Source: Saccharibacillus alkalitolerans
GTDB lineage: Bacteria > Bacillota > Bacilli > Paenibacillales > Paenibacillaceae
Length of the DNA: 64,000 nucleotides
Assembly (NCBI RefSeq): GCF_011090185.1
Contig: NZ_JAAFGS010000012.1
Location: 31,512 to 95,511, forward strand
Direction of reading: 5' to 3'
The translations under genes were made by a program, and so were the position numbers. Below the pieces are notes generated by a model. It was not told where the DNA came from, did not search any database, and saw nothing but the letters and a program-made list of their open reading frames with translations. Numbering within the stretch: position 1 is the first letter of the stretch; every line of letters starts with the position of its first letter. Below are positions 18,301 through 27,116 of this stretch, piece after piece.

Positions 18301-20145
18301 ATGGAAAAACTGCTGCAAGTCACTAATCTGCGCGTGTCGTTTTCGGCTCGCGAAACGGAAACGGAAGCCGTTCGCGGCGTCAGCTTCGAATTGAACAAAG
18401 GGGAAACGCTGGGCATCGTGGGGGAATCGGGCAGCGGCAAAAGCGTGACCGCGCGGGCGATCATGCGCCTGCTGCCCGAAGCTTCCGCGCGCGTGAGAAG
18501 CGGAGAGGTCGTCTTCTTGGGACAGAACCTGGCAAAGAAAACGAGAAAAGAAATGGAGCAGATCCGCGGACGCGATATCGGCATGATTTTTCAGGATCCG
18601 ATGACTTCGCTCAACCCGACGCTGCGCATCGGCGAGCAGATCGCCGAAACGCTGCGCAAACACCGCAAAATGTCCAAGCGCGAAGCCCGCGGCGAGGCCG
18701 TCGAAATGCTGAAGCTGGTCGGCATCCGCGATCCGGAAACGCGCTTCGACCAGTATCCGCACGAGTTTTCCGGCGGCATGCGCCAGCGGGCGATGATCGC
18801 CATCGCGCTGGCCTGCCGTCCGTCGCTCTTGATCGCCGACGAACCGACAACCGCGCTCGACGTGACCATTCAGGCGCAGATTCTGAACGTCATGAAGCAG
18901 ATGCAGGAGAAGCTCGGTACCGCCATCGTCCTGATCACCCACGATCTCGGCGTCGTGGCCGGCATGTGCGACCGGGTCGTCGTCATGAAAAGCGGCGAGA
19001 TCGTGGAAGAAGGCCGCACGGAAGACATTTTCGCCCGGCCGCGGCATCCGTATACGAAGAAGCTGCTGAACGCGCTGCCGCGGCTCGACCAGCCGAAGAA
19101 GCCGAAGCGCGGGCGAAGCGGCGCGGACACGGAGACGGGAGCCGGACAAGCGAACGTCGGACGCGGCGGCGAGGCGGACGCGGCGCGAAGCGGCGCGGCG
19201 CCGGACGGCGGGTTCCGTGCGGACCCGGAAGCCCGTCCGCTGCTCGAAGTCCGGTCGCTGCGCCAGCACTTCAATCTCGGCAAAGGCCGCACGCTGAAAG
19301 CCGTCAACGACATCAGCTTCTTTATCCGCGAAGGCGAAACGCTGGGCATGGTCGGCGAATCGGGCAGCGGAAAGTCCACGACGGGCCGCGCCATTCTTCG
19401 CCTGCATGAACCGACGGGCGGCGACGTGCTGTACCGCGGCATGGCCGTTAACCGGCTGTCGCCGAAAGAGATGAAACTCATGCGCCGCGAAATGCAGATG
19501 ATCTTCCAGGACCCGTATGCCTCGCTCAATCCGCGGCTGAAGATCCTCGATATTATCGGCGAAGCGATGGACGTGCACGGCCTGTCGCGGAATCCCGTCC
19601 AGCGGCGGGCGCGCGTCGAAGAGCTGCTTGAAATGGTGGGGCTCGATCCGGCGTTCGCGCTGCGTTATCCGCACGAGTTCTCCGGCGGCCAGCGCCAGCG
19701 GATCGGCATCGCTCGGGCGCTCGCGGTCGAACCGAAGTTCATCGTCTGCGACGAGCCGCTGTCCGCGCTCGACGTCTCGATCCAATCGCAGATCGTGACG
19801 CTGCTGGAAGATCTCCAGCAAAAGCTCGGCCTGACCTATCTGTTCATCGCGCACGACCTGTCGATGGTCAAGCATATCAGCGACCGGGTCGCGGTCATGT
19901 ATTCCGGCAAAATCGTCGAACTGGCCGAAAGCGAGGAATTGTACCGCAGCCCGCAGCATCCTTACACCAAGTCGCTGCTGGCGGCGATTCCGGTCCCGGA
20001 CCCGGCGATCGAATCGAAAAAAAAGCGCACGCTGCTGGAAGAAGACCGCGGCGAAGACAAGTACGGGCTGGAAGACTCAGAACTGGTCGAAGTATCGCCG
20101 GGGCATTGGGTGGCGGTGCGGGGGAAAGAGCTGGAGGGGGACTGA
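18301..20145 (+). CDS. Double ATPase of peptide-type ABC importer (DppD-DppF fusion)
   Basis: A 614-residue protein with two complete nucleotide-binding domains. Domain 1 has GESGSGKS (41-48), SGGMRQR (157-163) and LLIADE (176-181). Domain 2 has GESGSGKS (352-359) and SGGQRQR (461-467). Both carry the HPYTKxLLxA(I/L)P tail typical of oligopeptide ATPases. A ~50-residue Gly/Ala/Arg-rich linker (262-312) joins them, as in GsiA/YejF-like fusions. It should power the divergent permease pair. A weak GGGGG site precedes the ATG. Confidence 0.95.
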   Translation: MEKLLQVTNLRVSFSARETETEAVRGVSFELNKGETLGIVGESGSGKSVTARAIMRLLPEASARVRSGEVVFLGQNLAKKTRKEMEQIRGRDIGMIFQDPMTSLNPTLRIGEQIAETLRKHRKMSKREARGEAVEMLKLVGIRDPETRFDQYPHEFSGGMRQRAMIAIALACRPSLLIADEPTTALDVTIQAQILNVMKQMQEKLGTAIVLITHDLGVVAGMCDRVVVMKSGEIVEEGRTEDIFARPRHPYTKKLLNALPRLDQPKKPKRGRSGADTETGAGQANVGRGGEADAARSGAAPDGGFRADPEARPLLEVRSLRQHFNLGKGRTLKAVNDISFFIREGETLGMVGESGSGKSTTGRAILRLHEPTGGDVLYRGMAVNRLSPKEMKLMRREMQMIFQDPYASLNPRLKILDIIGEAMDVHGLSRNPVQRRARVEELLEMVGLDPAFALRYPHEFSGGQRQRIGIARALAVEPKFIVCDEPLSALDVSIQSQIVTLLEDLQQKLGLTYLFIAHDLSMVKHISDRVAVMYSGKIVELAESEELYRSPQHPYTKSLLAAIPVPDPAIESKKKRTLLEEDRGEDKYGLEDSELVEVSPGHWVAVRGKELEGD

Positions 20146-20249
20146 ATCGAAGCCTGAACGAAAATCGGCACGAAGAGAGCGCGGCGGAGACGACGAACAA
20201 GGCGAGATCGCTTTCTGCCGAAGCAGGAATAAAGGCTCGGTATAAGCCG

Positions 20250-20450
20250 AACCAAATTCTAACGAATCGTCCAAGCGCTATTAAGGCATTTTAGCCCCTT
20301 TTGGAAATCTAATGAACCGTAAGCACGCTATTCGGCCGAATTCGACAAAAAAAGCCGCCGCCTCACCCGAATAACGTGAGTACGATTCCTTAATCGCGGA
20401 TAACGGACGCAATCGTTTCGATAGCGTGATAAGGATTCCCTAGCCGTTCA
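20250..20450. repeat. Dyad-symmetric repeat element B (four ~25-bp motifs)
   Basis: Same design as element A: TTCTAACGAATCG near 20256 and TCTAATGAACCG near 20306 face forward, while ATAACGTGAGTACGATTCC near 20370 and ATAGCGTGATAAGGATTCC near 20420 face in reverse. Spacing is about 50, 64 and 50 bp. It occupies most of the 445-bp gap after the ATPase gene; a terminator follows at 20515. Confidence 0.6.
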
Positions 20451-20514
20451 CACTTCCAAGCCGCACTTAAGACGCTTAAAACGCTCGCTCAATCGCCGCC
20501 ATAGCGATCACTTC

Positions 20515-20569
20515 AAAAAAACTCCTTCGCGATCCGGTCGGTTGACCGGATATGACGAAGGAGTTTTTT
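20515..20569. terminator. Strong bidirectional terminator
   Basis: AAAAAACTCCTTCG pairs with CGAAGGAGTTTTTT, with an inner CCGGTC/GACCGG stem. It serves the flavoprotein gene ending at 20591 and possibly the plus-strand ATPase transcript. Confidence 0.88.
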
Positions 20570-20590
20570 CGAATATGGGCTGCGGACGGT

Positions 20591-22105
20591 CTACACCAGC
20601 GTCCGCTCCGCCGCCGTCTTTCCGGCCGCCGCTTTCTTCACCATGCCGCGCGCGATATGCACGCCCGCCGCTCCGGCCTGCGCCAGGCCGCGCGTGATGC
20701 CCGCGCCGTCTCCGCCGCAGTAGAGGCCGCGGATCTCCGTCTCCAGCGTCTCGTCCAGCTTCGGACGGGCGGAGTAGAATTTCGCTTCCACGCCGTAGAA
20801 CAGCGTATGCTCGGACGCGATGCCCGGCGTGACCTTCTCCAGCGCTTCGACCATCTCGATCAGGCTCTTCATCGTGTTGTACGGCAGCACGAGGCCCAGA
20901 TCGCCCGGCACCGCTTCCTTGAGCGTCGGCTCCAGGAAGCCTTCGCGGATGCGTTCCGCCGTGGAACGGCGGCCGCGCAGAATGTCGCCGTACTTCTGCA
21001 CGATAACGCCGCCGCTGGACAGGTCGTTCGCGCGCTGGCAGATCTCGCGGGCGTATTCGTTCGGCTTGTCGAACGGCTCCGTGAATTTATGCGAGACGAG
21101 CAGCGCGAAGTTCGTGTTCCGCGAACCGAGCGCCGGGTCTTTGTACGAGTGGCCGTTCGCCGCCATGACTCCGCTGTGGTTCTCCACGACGACGTGGCCC
21201 GACGGGTTGCTGCAGAACGTGCGGACTCTCGTGCCGACCGACGTATTGAACACGAATTTGCCTTCGTACAGATGCTCGTTGATCTGACGCATGACGACAT
21301 CCGACGTTTCCACGCGCACGCCCACGTCGACCTGGTTGTTGGTCAGCTTCAGGCGGCGCTTTTTGAATACGTCCGCCAGCCAGGCCGAACCGTCGCGGCC
21401 CGGAGCGATCATGACGCGCGGCGCATGGTACTCTTCCCCGTTTTTCAGACGAATGCCCGTAACCGTATGCTCTCCGCCTTCTTTTGCCGTGATCAGATCG
21501 TCCACTTCCGCTTTGTATTTCATCTCGACGCGCGGCTTCAGATACTCGAAGATCGACTTCAGAATCTCCAGGTTCTGCTCCGTGCCGAGATGGCGGACCT
21601 GGGCGCGCAGCAGCTTGAGGCCGGCCGCGTACGCGTTCTGCTCGATGTCGCGGATCGTGTCGGTCGTCGGGTCGGTGATCGATTCCGTCGCGCCGTGCTC
21701 CAGGTTAATGCTGTCCACGTACTCGATCAGCTCCAGCACCTGCGAAGGAGCCAGATAATCCGTCATCCACCCGCCGAACTCCGTCGTGATGTTGAACTTG
21801 CCGTCGCTGTACGCGCCCGCGCCGCCGAAGCCCGCCGTGATCGAGCAGGCCGGCAGGCAGCCCGCGAACTCTTTGCGTCCCGCGGCAGGCGGACAGAACT
21901 GGATCTTGTTCTCCAGAATCGGGCAGCGGCGCTTGTAGATGTCGTGGCCTTTGTCGACCAGCAGCACTTTCCAGTCCGGCGCCTGGCGCGTCAGTTCGTA
22001 GCTGGCGAAAATGCCCGCGGGGCCCGCGCCCACGATGATGCAGTCGTATTTATTGGAACTTTCGGCGTTCAGTTCGTTGGGTTCAAGCATGATGGAATCG
22101 GTCAT
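20591..22105 (-). CDS. Uncharacterised FAD-dependent dehydrogenase (COG2509-like)
   Basis: A 504-residue cytoplasmic flavoprotein. It has the FAD-binding GAGPAG (26-31) after CIIVG, a mid-protein GAGAYSDGKFN, and a C-terminal GLYCGGDGAGITRGLAQAG that closes the FAD site. These features fit the poorly characterised NAD(FAD)-utilising dehydrogenases. GGAGGAG lies about 12 nt before the chosen ATG; an ATG 15 nt further in lacks a site. The substrate is unknown. Its leader carries a purine riboswitch and terminator, so expression should respond to guanine or hypoxanthine. Confidence 0.85.
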   Translation of the reverse strand: MTDSIMLEPNELNAESSNKYDCIIVGAGPAGIFASYELTRQAPDWKVLLVDKGHDIYKRRCPILENKIQFCPPAAGRKEFAGCLPACSITAGFGGAGAYSDGKFNITTEFGGWMTDYLAPSQVLELIEYVDSINLEHGATESITDPTTDTIRDIEQNAYAAGLKLLRAQVRHLGTEQNLEILKSIFEYLKPRVEMKYKAEVDDLITAKEGGEHTVTGIRLKNGEEYHAPRVMIAPGRDGSAWLADVFKKRRLKLTNNQVDVGVRVETSDVVMRQINEHLYEGKFVFNTSVGTRVRTFCSNPSGHVVVENHSGVMAANGHSYKDPALGSRNTNFALLVSHKFTEPFDKPNEYAREICQRANDLSSGGVIVQKYGDILRGRRSTAERIREGFLEPTLKEAVPGDLGLVLPYNTMKSLIEMVEALEKVTPGIASEHTLFYGVEAKFYSARPKLDETLETEIRGLYCGGDGAGITRGLAQAGAAGVHIARGMVKKAAAGKTAAERTLV

Positions 22106-22201
22106 GATCTGTAGTCTCCTCCTCTGATGGGCGCATACCGTGCTTCGAATTTTCGACATCCGATCGGATCGGCGCGGCGGCGGACAAAGCCTCAGGCGCG
22201 C

Positions 22202-22254
22202 AAAAAAGCCCGGCTGCCGGCAGGTATGCGAAAAGCATCCTATCCGTAGCCGGG
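22202..22254 (-). terminator. Expression-platform terminator of the purine riboswitch
   Basis: CCCGGCT (22248-22254) pairs with AGCCGGG (22209-22215), with an inner AGGATGC/GCATACCT stem, followed by six Ts. The 5' arm is also the 3' side of aptamer helix P3 and its junction, so aptamer and terminator cannot both form. Confidence 0.8.
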
Positions 22255-22309
22255 ACTTTACGGTTCCCTGGTAGAGACTCCCGAACCTTATCTTCGGGAA
22301 TATACGAAT
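22242..22309 (-). ncRNA. Purine riboswitch aptamer, guanine class
   Basis: Read on the minus strand: P1 ATTCGTA with TACGGAT; P2 CCCGAA with TTCGGG around loop GATAAGG; the J2/3 segment GTCTCTACC; P3 with loop ACCGTAAAG; and J3/1 GGCTA. These match the xpt-type guanine aptamer at the key positions, including the C equivalent to C74 that selects guanine over adenine. The overlap of P3 with the terminator suggests ligand-induced readthrough, as in pbuE, rather than the more common guanine OFF control. Confidence 0.88.
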
Positions 22310-22515
22310 GATTATATGGTTAATTGTTGTATTGTTCGCCTTTCAACAAAAACCATCATAACCGATCGCGAGAGAATCGTCAACCTGAACGCAGCAATAA
22401 TATTCGCTTATTTTCGCAAATAAAACAAATACGCTCTTTTTTCTTTGTTATTTACCGCCTATTCACGAACATTAAAGAACAAAAAACGCTGAATATCGAT
22501 TTTTGAACCTTGCTT

Positions 22516-23508
22516 TTATCGAACCGTATCCAGCAGAGAATCCTGCCATTTTCCGAGTTCATCCTCATTTTGTCCTTTGCGCAAAAACTCCACGACGAGA
22601 AACAACCGGTCGTCTCCGTGCATCGCCGTGTAGCGCAGTCCGCCGCCGATATGCTCCATCGAGTATTGTTCTCCCTGCAATTCCGGCAGACCGAGATCCG
22701 CCAGCAGAGCGTCGCGCTGCGCATCGGTGAGATCCGGCTGCAGCACCGTCGTCAGATAGCGAACGACTTCGACTTCCGGCTTTGCTTGAGGTTGCCCTTC
22801 GATGAACGTCCCCAGACTGAAAGACAGTTCGCGCAGCTGATTGTCGTCGTAATTGGTCCAAGCCGTGTAGCTGTTGCCGAGTTTCCCGAATCCCTGACGC
22901 GTTTCATTTAATCCCGGGAGACTGTTTTTCAGCTCCGCCGAGCTTTCGTACAAAGACAATCTCGGTTCCGCTTCTCCGGCGGCGCCCGCTTCCCAACGTT
23001 CCAAAAACTCGTCATACGTCAGCCCCATTACCGTATCGGCAACTCCCTGCGGCGGTTCATAAGCCGGATCGGTCGTCGGCAGGCGATGCCCGGCAGCCGG
23101 CAGATCGGGATCGTCGGAAGCGCCGGGCAGTGATTCGGACGGTATTTCGGGCGGTATTTCGGACGGTATTTCGGGCGGCACAGGCGGTACGGCCGTTTGC
23201 TCCGGCCCGCCTTGCACCGGCACGGAAGAACCTGCCGGATCAAGCGCATTCCCGAGCCACAACGGACGCGCCAGAACAAGAACCAGTACGATCAGCAGCA
23301 CGCCGCCCGCCCCCAGCGCCGCTCCGGCAGCGAATCCGCGCTGTTTGCGCGCGATAGGTTCCGGCCGAGCGTCAGGCATCCTTTTCCAGGAACGGATCTC
23401 CGTCAAAATACCTGCGCGAATCTCTTCTTTGCGGCTTTCATCCAACTTCGGCATATCGATTAAGCCGCCGCCCGGCTTTTTCGCTGCTGTTCTTGTCTCC
23501 TTATTCAT
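22516..23508 (-). CDS. Membrane protein, putative anti-sigma partner
   Basis: A 330-residue protein with a cytoplasmic N-terminus of ~58 residues, one membrane helix (about 59-80), a Pro/Glu/Ser-rich stalk with repeated IP(S/P)E units (about 105-125), and an extracytoplasmic domain of about 180 residues of unknown fold. Its start overlaps the upstream sigma gene by 8 nt. This is the usual layout of a sigma factor with its membrane regulator. No known anti-sigma zinc motif is visible, so the role is inferred from context. Confidence 0.72.
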   Translation of the reverse strand: MNKETRTAAKKPGGGLIDMPKLDESRKEEIRAGILTEIRSWKRMPDARPEPIARKQRGFAAGAALGAGGVLLIVLVLVLARPLWLGNALDPAGSSVPVQGGPEQTAVPPVPPEIPSEIPPEIPSESLPGASDDPDLPAAGHRLPTTDPAYEPPQGVADTVMGLTYDEFLERWEAGAAGEAEPRLSLYESSAELKNSLPGLNETRQGFGKLGNSYTAWTNYDDNQLRELSFSLGTFIEGQPQAKPEVEVVRYLTTVLQPDLTDAQRDALLADLGLPELQGEQYSMEHIGGGLRYTAMHGDDRLFLVVEFLRKGQNEDELGKWQDSLLDTVR

Positions 23509-24139
23509 CGTCGATCCCCTTTCCGATCAGCCGCTCGTATTCGCTCCGTTTGCGCAGAAGGCGCAGTGCGCGATGCCGGATCGTTCTGATTTTCGCTTCT
23601 TTGCAGTCCAGCAGCTCCGCCGTTTCTTTGACGCTCAGCTCTTTTTGGTACAGAAAAAAGATCACTTCCCGCTGAGCCGGCTTCAGCGCGTTCATCAGCT
23701 CCAGCACCTTCGTCCGCCGCTCTTCCTCCAGCAGCGCATGCTCCGGTTCGTCCGCCGGAGGCGCGGCCCGTTCCTTGCGTACAAATCGCTCCGCAAAAGC
23801 CGGACGCCTGCGCCTCATGACGTCGGCCGCCGCGTTGCGCGCGATGGAGATCAACCACGTCTTCGGCGAAGACCGATCCCCGAACGCATGCAGATTACGG
23901 TACGCCTTGATGAACACTTCCTGCAGCACGTCCTCCGCTTCCCCCCGCCTTTCGCCCAGCATGAAAAACAAATATTGATAAACCTCGTCGTAATACAATT
24001 CGAACCATTCGGCGATTCGCCGCTCTCCGTCGGACCCGGGGTCACGGGCCGCTCCCGAGCGGTCCGTCCGCTCCCTCTCGCCTGCCGCTTCCGCCGCGTC
24101 CTTTTCCCGTTTTGCCGCCGTTATTCCGTCTGCCAACAT
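23501..24139 (-). CDS. ECF-type RNA polymerase sigma factor
   Basis: A 212-residue sigma-70 family protein. After a charged leader, region 2 reads YYDEVYQYLFFMLG...AEDVLQEVFIKAYRNL...KTWLISIARN. Region 4 reads LKPAQREVIFFLYQKELSVKETAELLDCKEAKIRTIRHRA (quoted in parts: a helix-turn-helix at about 160-200). GGAGGGGGAGG precedes the ATG at 24139. Cotranscribed with the membrane partner, which it overlaps. It should direct polymerase to a small envelope or stress regulon, unknown here. Confidence 0.9.
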   Translation of the reverse strand: MLADGITAAKREKDAAEAAGERERTDRSGAARDPGSDGERRIAEWFELYYDEVYQYLFFMLGERRGEAEDVLQEVFIKAYRNLHAFGDRSSPKTWLISIARNAAADVMRRRRPAFAERFVRKERAAPPADEPEHALLEEERRTKVLELMNALKPAQREVIFFLYQKELSVKETAELLDCKEAKIRTIRHRALRLLRKRSEYERLIGKGIDDE

Positions 24140-24278
24140 GCCTCCCCCTCCGTTCTCTTTTTGTATTAGACGCTCCCTGCCCGGAAAGTATGTCATTTTT
24201 ATTTTGCCTCATCCGGCAGGAGCCCATGCATCGCCCATCGAATAGCTGTAACCGCAGCAAGAAAAGGAGGCCTTCGGC

Positions 24279-24803
24279 ATGCAGGTTCGTTTATCGACGT
24301 ACGATCCGGACTGGGTCCGGCGTTTCGAGGAAGAAGCCGATTTTTTGCGAACCGTGTTCGGCGGCGAGATCGTTCGGTTCGAGCATTTCGGCAGCACGTC
24401 CGTTCCCGGCATGAAAGCCAAGCCCGTCATCGACATGATGATGCTCGTCCGGGACATCGGCAGCATCGACGCCTACAACGAAAAAATGACCGCGCTCGGA
24501 TACGAGGCGGCCGGCGATTGGGGCATCCCGGGTCGGCGGCTTTTCCGCAAAGGCGGAGCAGATCGGACTCATCACATTCATGTGTACGAAGACAACCATC
24601 CGCAGATCGCCCGCCATCTGGTACTTCGGGATTATCTGCGTATCCACCCGGACGAGGCCGAAGCTTACAGCGCGCTCAAGGAGCGGCTGGCGTCGGAGCA
24701 CGCGGAGACGAGCGGCTACAGCCCGGCGAAAAAAGCTTTTGTCAGCGAGTTGGAAAAAAGGGCGTTGGCGTGGCAGTCGGAGTCCGGACGAAGCGGCGAA
24801 TAA
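24279..24803 (+). CDS. GrpB-family protein (UPF0157)
   Basis: A 174-residue protein of the GrpB family, whose fold resembles nucleotidyltransferases. Visible motifs are YDPDWVRRFEEEA, the signature HFGSTSVPGMKAKPVIDM (36-53) and THHIHVY (about 97-103). The biological role of the family is not established. AAAAGGAGG precedes the ATG. Single gene, ending in a bidirectional terminator. Confidence 0.9.
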   Translation: MQVRLSTYDPDWVRRFEEEADFLRTVFGGEIVRFEHFGSTSVPGMKAKPVIDMMMLVRDIGSIDAYNEKMTALGYEAAGDWGIPGRRLFRKGGADRTHHIHVYEDNHPQIARHLVLRDYLRIHPDEAEAYSALKERLASEHAETSGYSPAKKAFVSELEKRALAWQSESGRSGE

Positions 24804-24833
24804 GAAACGGCCGGCAGGAAGCATACATAAGCG

Positions 24834-24864
24834 AAAAGAGCCCGGACTTCTGTCCGGGCTCTTG
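24834..24864. terminator. Bidirectional terminator between GrpB and helicase genes
   Basis: AGAGCCCGGA pairs with TCCGGGCTCT. A-rich and T-containing flanks fit use by both converging transcripts. Confidence 0.75.
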
Positions 24865-24920
24865 CTGTCGTAGGTCGGCTAGCCGGCGGGGCTCTTCCTT
24901 TTTCCCAAAAACTCCCGAAC

Positions 24921-27116
24921 CTACAAATCCTGCATCCGCAGTCCCCGCCGCAGCCCGTCCAGATCCAGCCCGTCCGCCGCGAAGGCGGCGCGGATCAGGC
25001 TCGGCGGCGTGAACTCGTCGTACTTGCCGAGATAAGGCGCTTCGAATTCGTCGAGCAGCGACAGCGGATCTTCCATCCGCTCCGTCTCCGACAGAATCAG
25101 ATGCTGCAGCTCGTCCGCGTCCGTGCGGCCGGCGACGACCATGTAATGCGGCTCCATCGGCACGATCGAACGCAGCGACAGCTGCTGCGACAGATGGTTC
25201 TTCAGCAGCCGCTCCAGCGTCCGGAATTCCCGGCTGCCGACCCACGGCATGATGAACATCGAATCGCCGCCCGCCGGCAGCACGAGCCGTTCGGTCAAGC
25301 CCGTCTCGCGGGACAGGCGGCGGGCGCGTTCCAGCCGAGCGGCGGCGTTCGGCGCGAGATACGGATACAGCGTGTTTTCCCGCAGAATGTCGCGCATCTT
25401 GCGCAGAATCCGCGTGTGCATGTCGCCGCCCGCGCCGAGCCAGAGCGTATCCACTTTGCCTTTGGCGTGCTTGACGTAGACGGCTTTATGCCGGTTGTCC
25501 ACCTCGTCGACTTTCCACAGACGGCCCGCAAGCGAGAAGCAGTAGCCCGCCGGCGGCACGGTCGTGATGGAGCCGATCTCCTCCGAGCCGTCGTAGACGG
25601 AATGCTCCTCTTCGTCCTTGAACACGGCGTAGAAGCGGTAATGGCCGGATACCCGTTCGCCCATCAGGCCGACGATCAGGCTGCCGTCCTCCGTCTGCTC
25701 GATATGGTCGGTCGCAAGCAGATACTCCAGCAGTTCGCGGTACTGATCGGTCGTGAAGTTGGCAAAAGGAGGCAGCGTCAGCACCGCGCGCGCCAGTTCG
25801 CCCGCTTCGGCTTCGCCGAAGCTGCGCAGCACGCTCATCGTCTGATGGTACAGCAGGCCGAGCGGCAGCTGCCGGACGACCTGCGGCTCGATCCACTTCT
25901 CCTTGACGTACAGCTCGCAGACGGCGATCGCCCGCAGCAGCGTCCACGGCATGCGCGCCGGAAGCTGCGCTTCCTCGTCGTCCTCTTCCGCGCAGACGAA
26001 CATCATCTCCGCCACCGAGCCTTCGCGGCGACCGGAACGGCCCAGCCGCTGCACGAAGCTGGCGCAGGAGTAAGGCGCGCCGAGCTGCATGACCCGCTCC
26101 AGGCTGCCCAGGTCGATGCCCAGTTCCAGCGTCAGCGTCGCCGCCGCCACGGCCGGGCCGTATCCTTCGCGCAGCGCAGCCTCGGCTTCCTCGCGCAGCA
26201 TGGAGGAAATGCTGCCGTGATGCACGTGGAACACGTCCGGCTGCTCCCGCAGCGCCGCGATCCGCCGCATCTCCAAAATGGTCGTTTCGGCGGTCGTGCG
26301 GCTGTTGGTGAAGATCAGCGCTTTTTTGAGGTGCGTATGGTCGTACACGAAGTTGTTGTACGCCTTCTTCGCGTTTTCCAGCGCTTCCGACTGCCGCTCG
26401 TCGCGGGCGTCCGGCATGGCGAAATTCTCGATCGACAGCCGCAGCTTGCGGCCGCCCGGCGGCGAGACCAGCTCGACCGGCACATGGGTGCCGCCGGCGA
26501 GCCAGCGCTTCACGGAATCGTAATCGCCGAGCGTCGCGGACAAGCCGATCCGCCGCGGCGAGCATCCCGCCATGCGCGACAGCCGCTCCAACTGGCTGAG
26601 CACCTGCGAGCCGCGGTCCGCGCCCATGAAGGCGTGCACCTCGTCGATCACGATAAAGCGCAGATCGCCGAACAGCGCCGGAATGGCGTTCGGGCGGTTC
26701 ATGAGCAGCCCTTCCAGCGACTCCGGCGTGATCTGGAGCACGCCCGACGGATTGCGCATGACTTTGGTCTTCTCCGACTGCGGCACGTCGCCGTGCCAGT
26801 GCCAGACCGGAATATGCGCATCGCGCATCAGTCCTTCGAGCCGCTGAAACTGATCGTTGATCAGCGCTTTGAGCGGCCCGATGTACAGGATGCCGACCGA
26901 TCGCGAAGGCTCCTGGTCCAGCAGCGTCAGCGCGGGAAAAAAGGCGGCTTCCGTCTTGCCCGAAGCCGTCCCCGAGGCGATCAGCATGTGATGGTTGGTA
27001 TCCAAGACGACGCGGCTCGCTTCCACCTGCACTTCGCGCAGTTCTTCCCAGCCGCTGCGGTAAATATATTCCTGGATGAACGGAGCCAGCCGGTAAAAAG
27101 GATGCTCCGCGCTCAC
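24921..27116 (-). CDS. DEAD/DEAH-box helicase of the TerB/BrxD-like module
   Basis: A 731-residue superfamily-2 helicase with Walker A GTASGKT (49-55), the box DEVH (158-161), SAT (193-195) and motif VI QRLGRSGR (356-363), the Lhr/BrxH-like type. The C-terminal ~350 residues hold a winged-helix-like region and unrecognised domains. It starts with GTG inside a GTGA overlap with the stop of the ATPase gene (27113-27116), so the two are translationally coupled. It probably remodels or unwinds nucleic acid together with the ATPase and TerB protein. Convergent with the GrpB gene. Confidence 0.9.
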   Translation of the reverse strand: MSAEHPFYRLAPFIQEYIYRSGWEELREVQVEASRVVLDTNHHMLIASGTASGKTEAAFFPALTLLDQEPSRSVGILYIGPLKALINDQFQRLEGLMRDAHIPVWHWHGDVPQSEKTKVMRNPSGVLQITPESLEGLLMNRPNAIPALFGDLRFIVIDEVHAFMGADRGSQVLSQLERLSRMAGCSPRRIGLSATLGDYDSVKRWLAGGTHVPVELVSPPGGRKLRLSIENFAMPDARDERQSEALENAKKAYNNFVYDHTHLKKALIFTNSRTTAETTILEMRRIAALREQPDVFHVHHGSISSMLREEAEAALREGYGPAVAAATLTLELGIDLGSLERVMQLGAPYSCASFVQRLGRSGRREGSVAEMMFVCAEEDDEEAQLPARMPWTLLRAIAVCELYVKEKWIEPQVVRQLPLGLLYHQTMSVLRSFGEAEAGELARAVLTLPPFANFTTDQYRELLEYLLATDHIEQTEDGSLIVGLMGERVSGHYRFYAVFKDEEEHSVYDGSEEIGSITTVPPAGYCFSLAGRLWKVDEVDNRHKAVYVKHAKGKVDTLWLGAGGDMHTRILRKMRDILRENTLYPYLAPNAAARLERARRLSRETGLTERLVLPAGGDSMFIMPWVGSREFRTLERLLKNHLSQQLSLRSIVPMEPHYMVVAGRTDADELQHLILSETERMEDPLSLLDEFEAPYLGKYDEFTPPSLIRAAFAADGLDLDGLRRGLRMQDL

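Noticed and set aside
22311..22316. A TATAAT just upstream of the purine aptamer as its promoter.
   Set aside because: Transcription would start inside helix P1 and no -35 box lies at proper spacing, so the true promoter is probably elsewhere.
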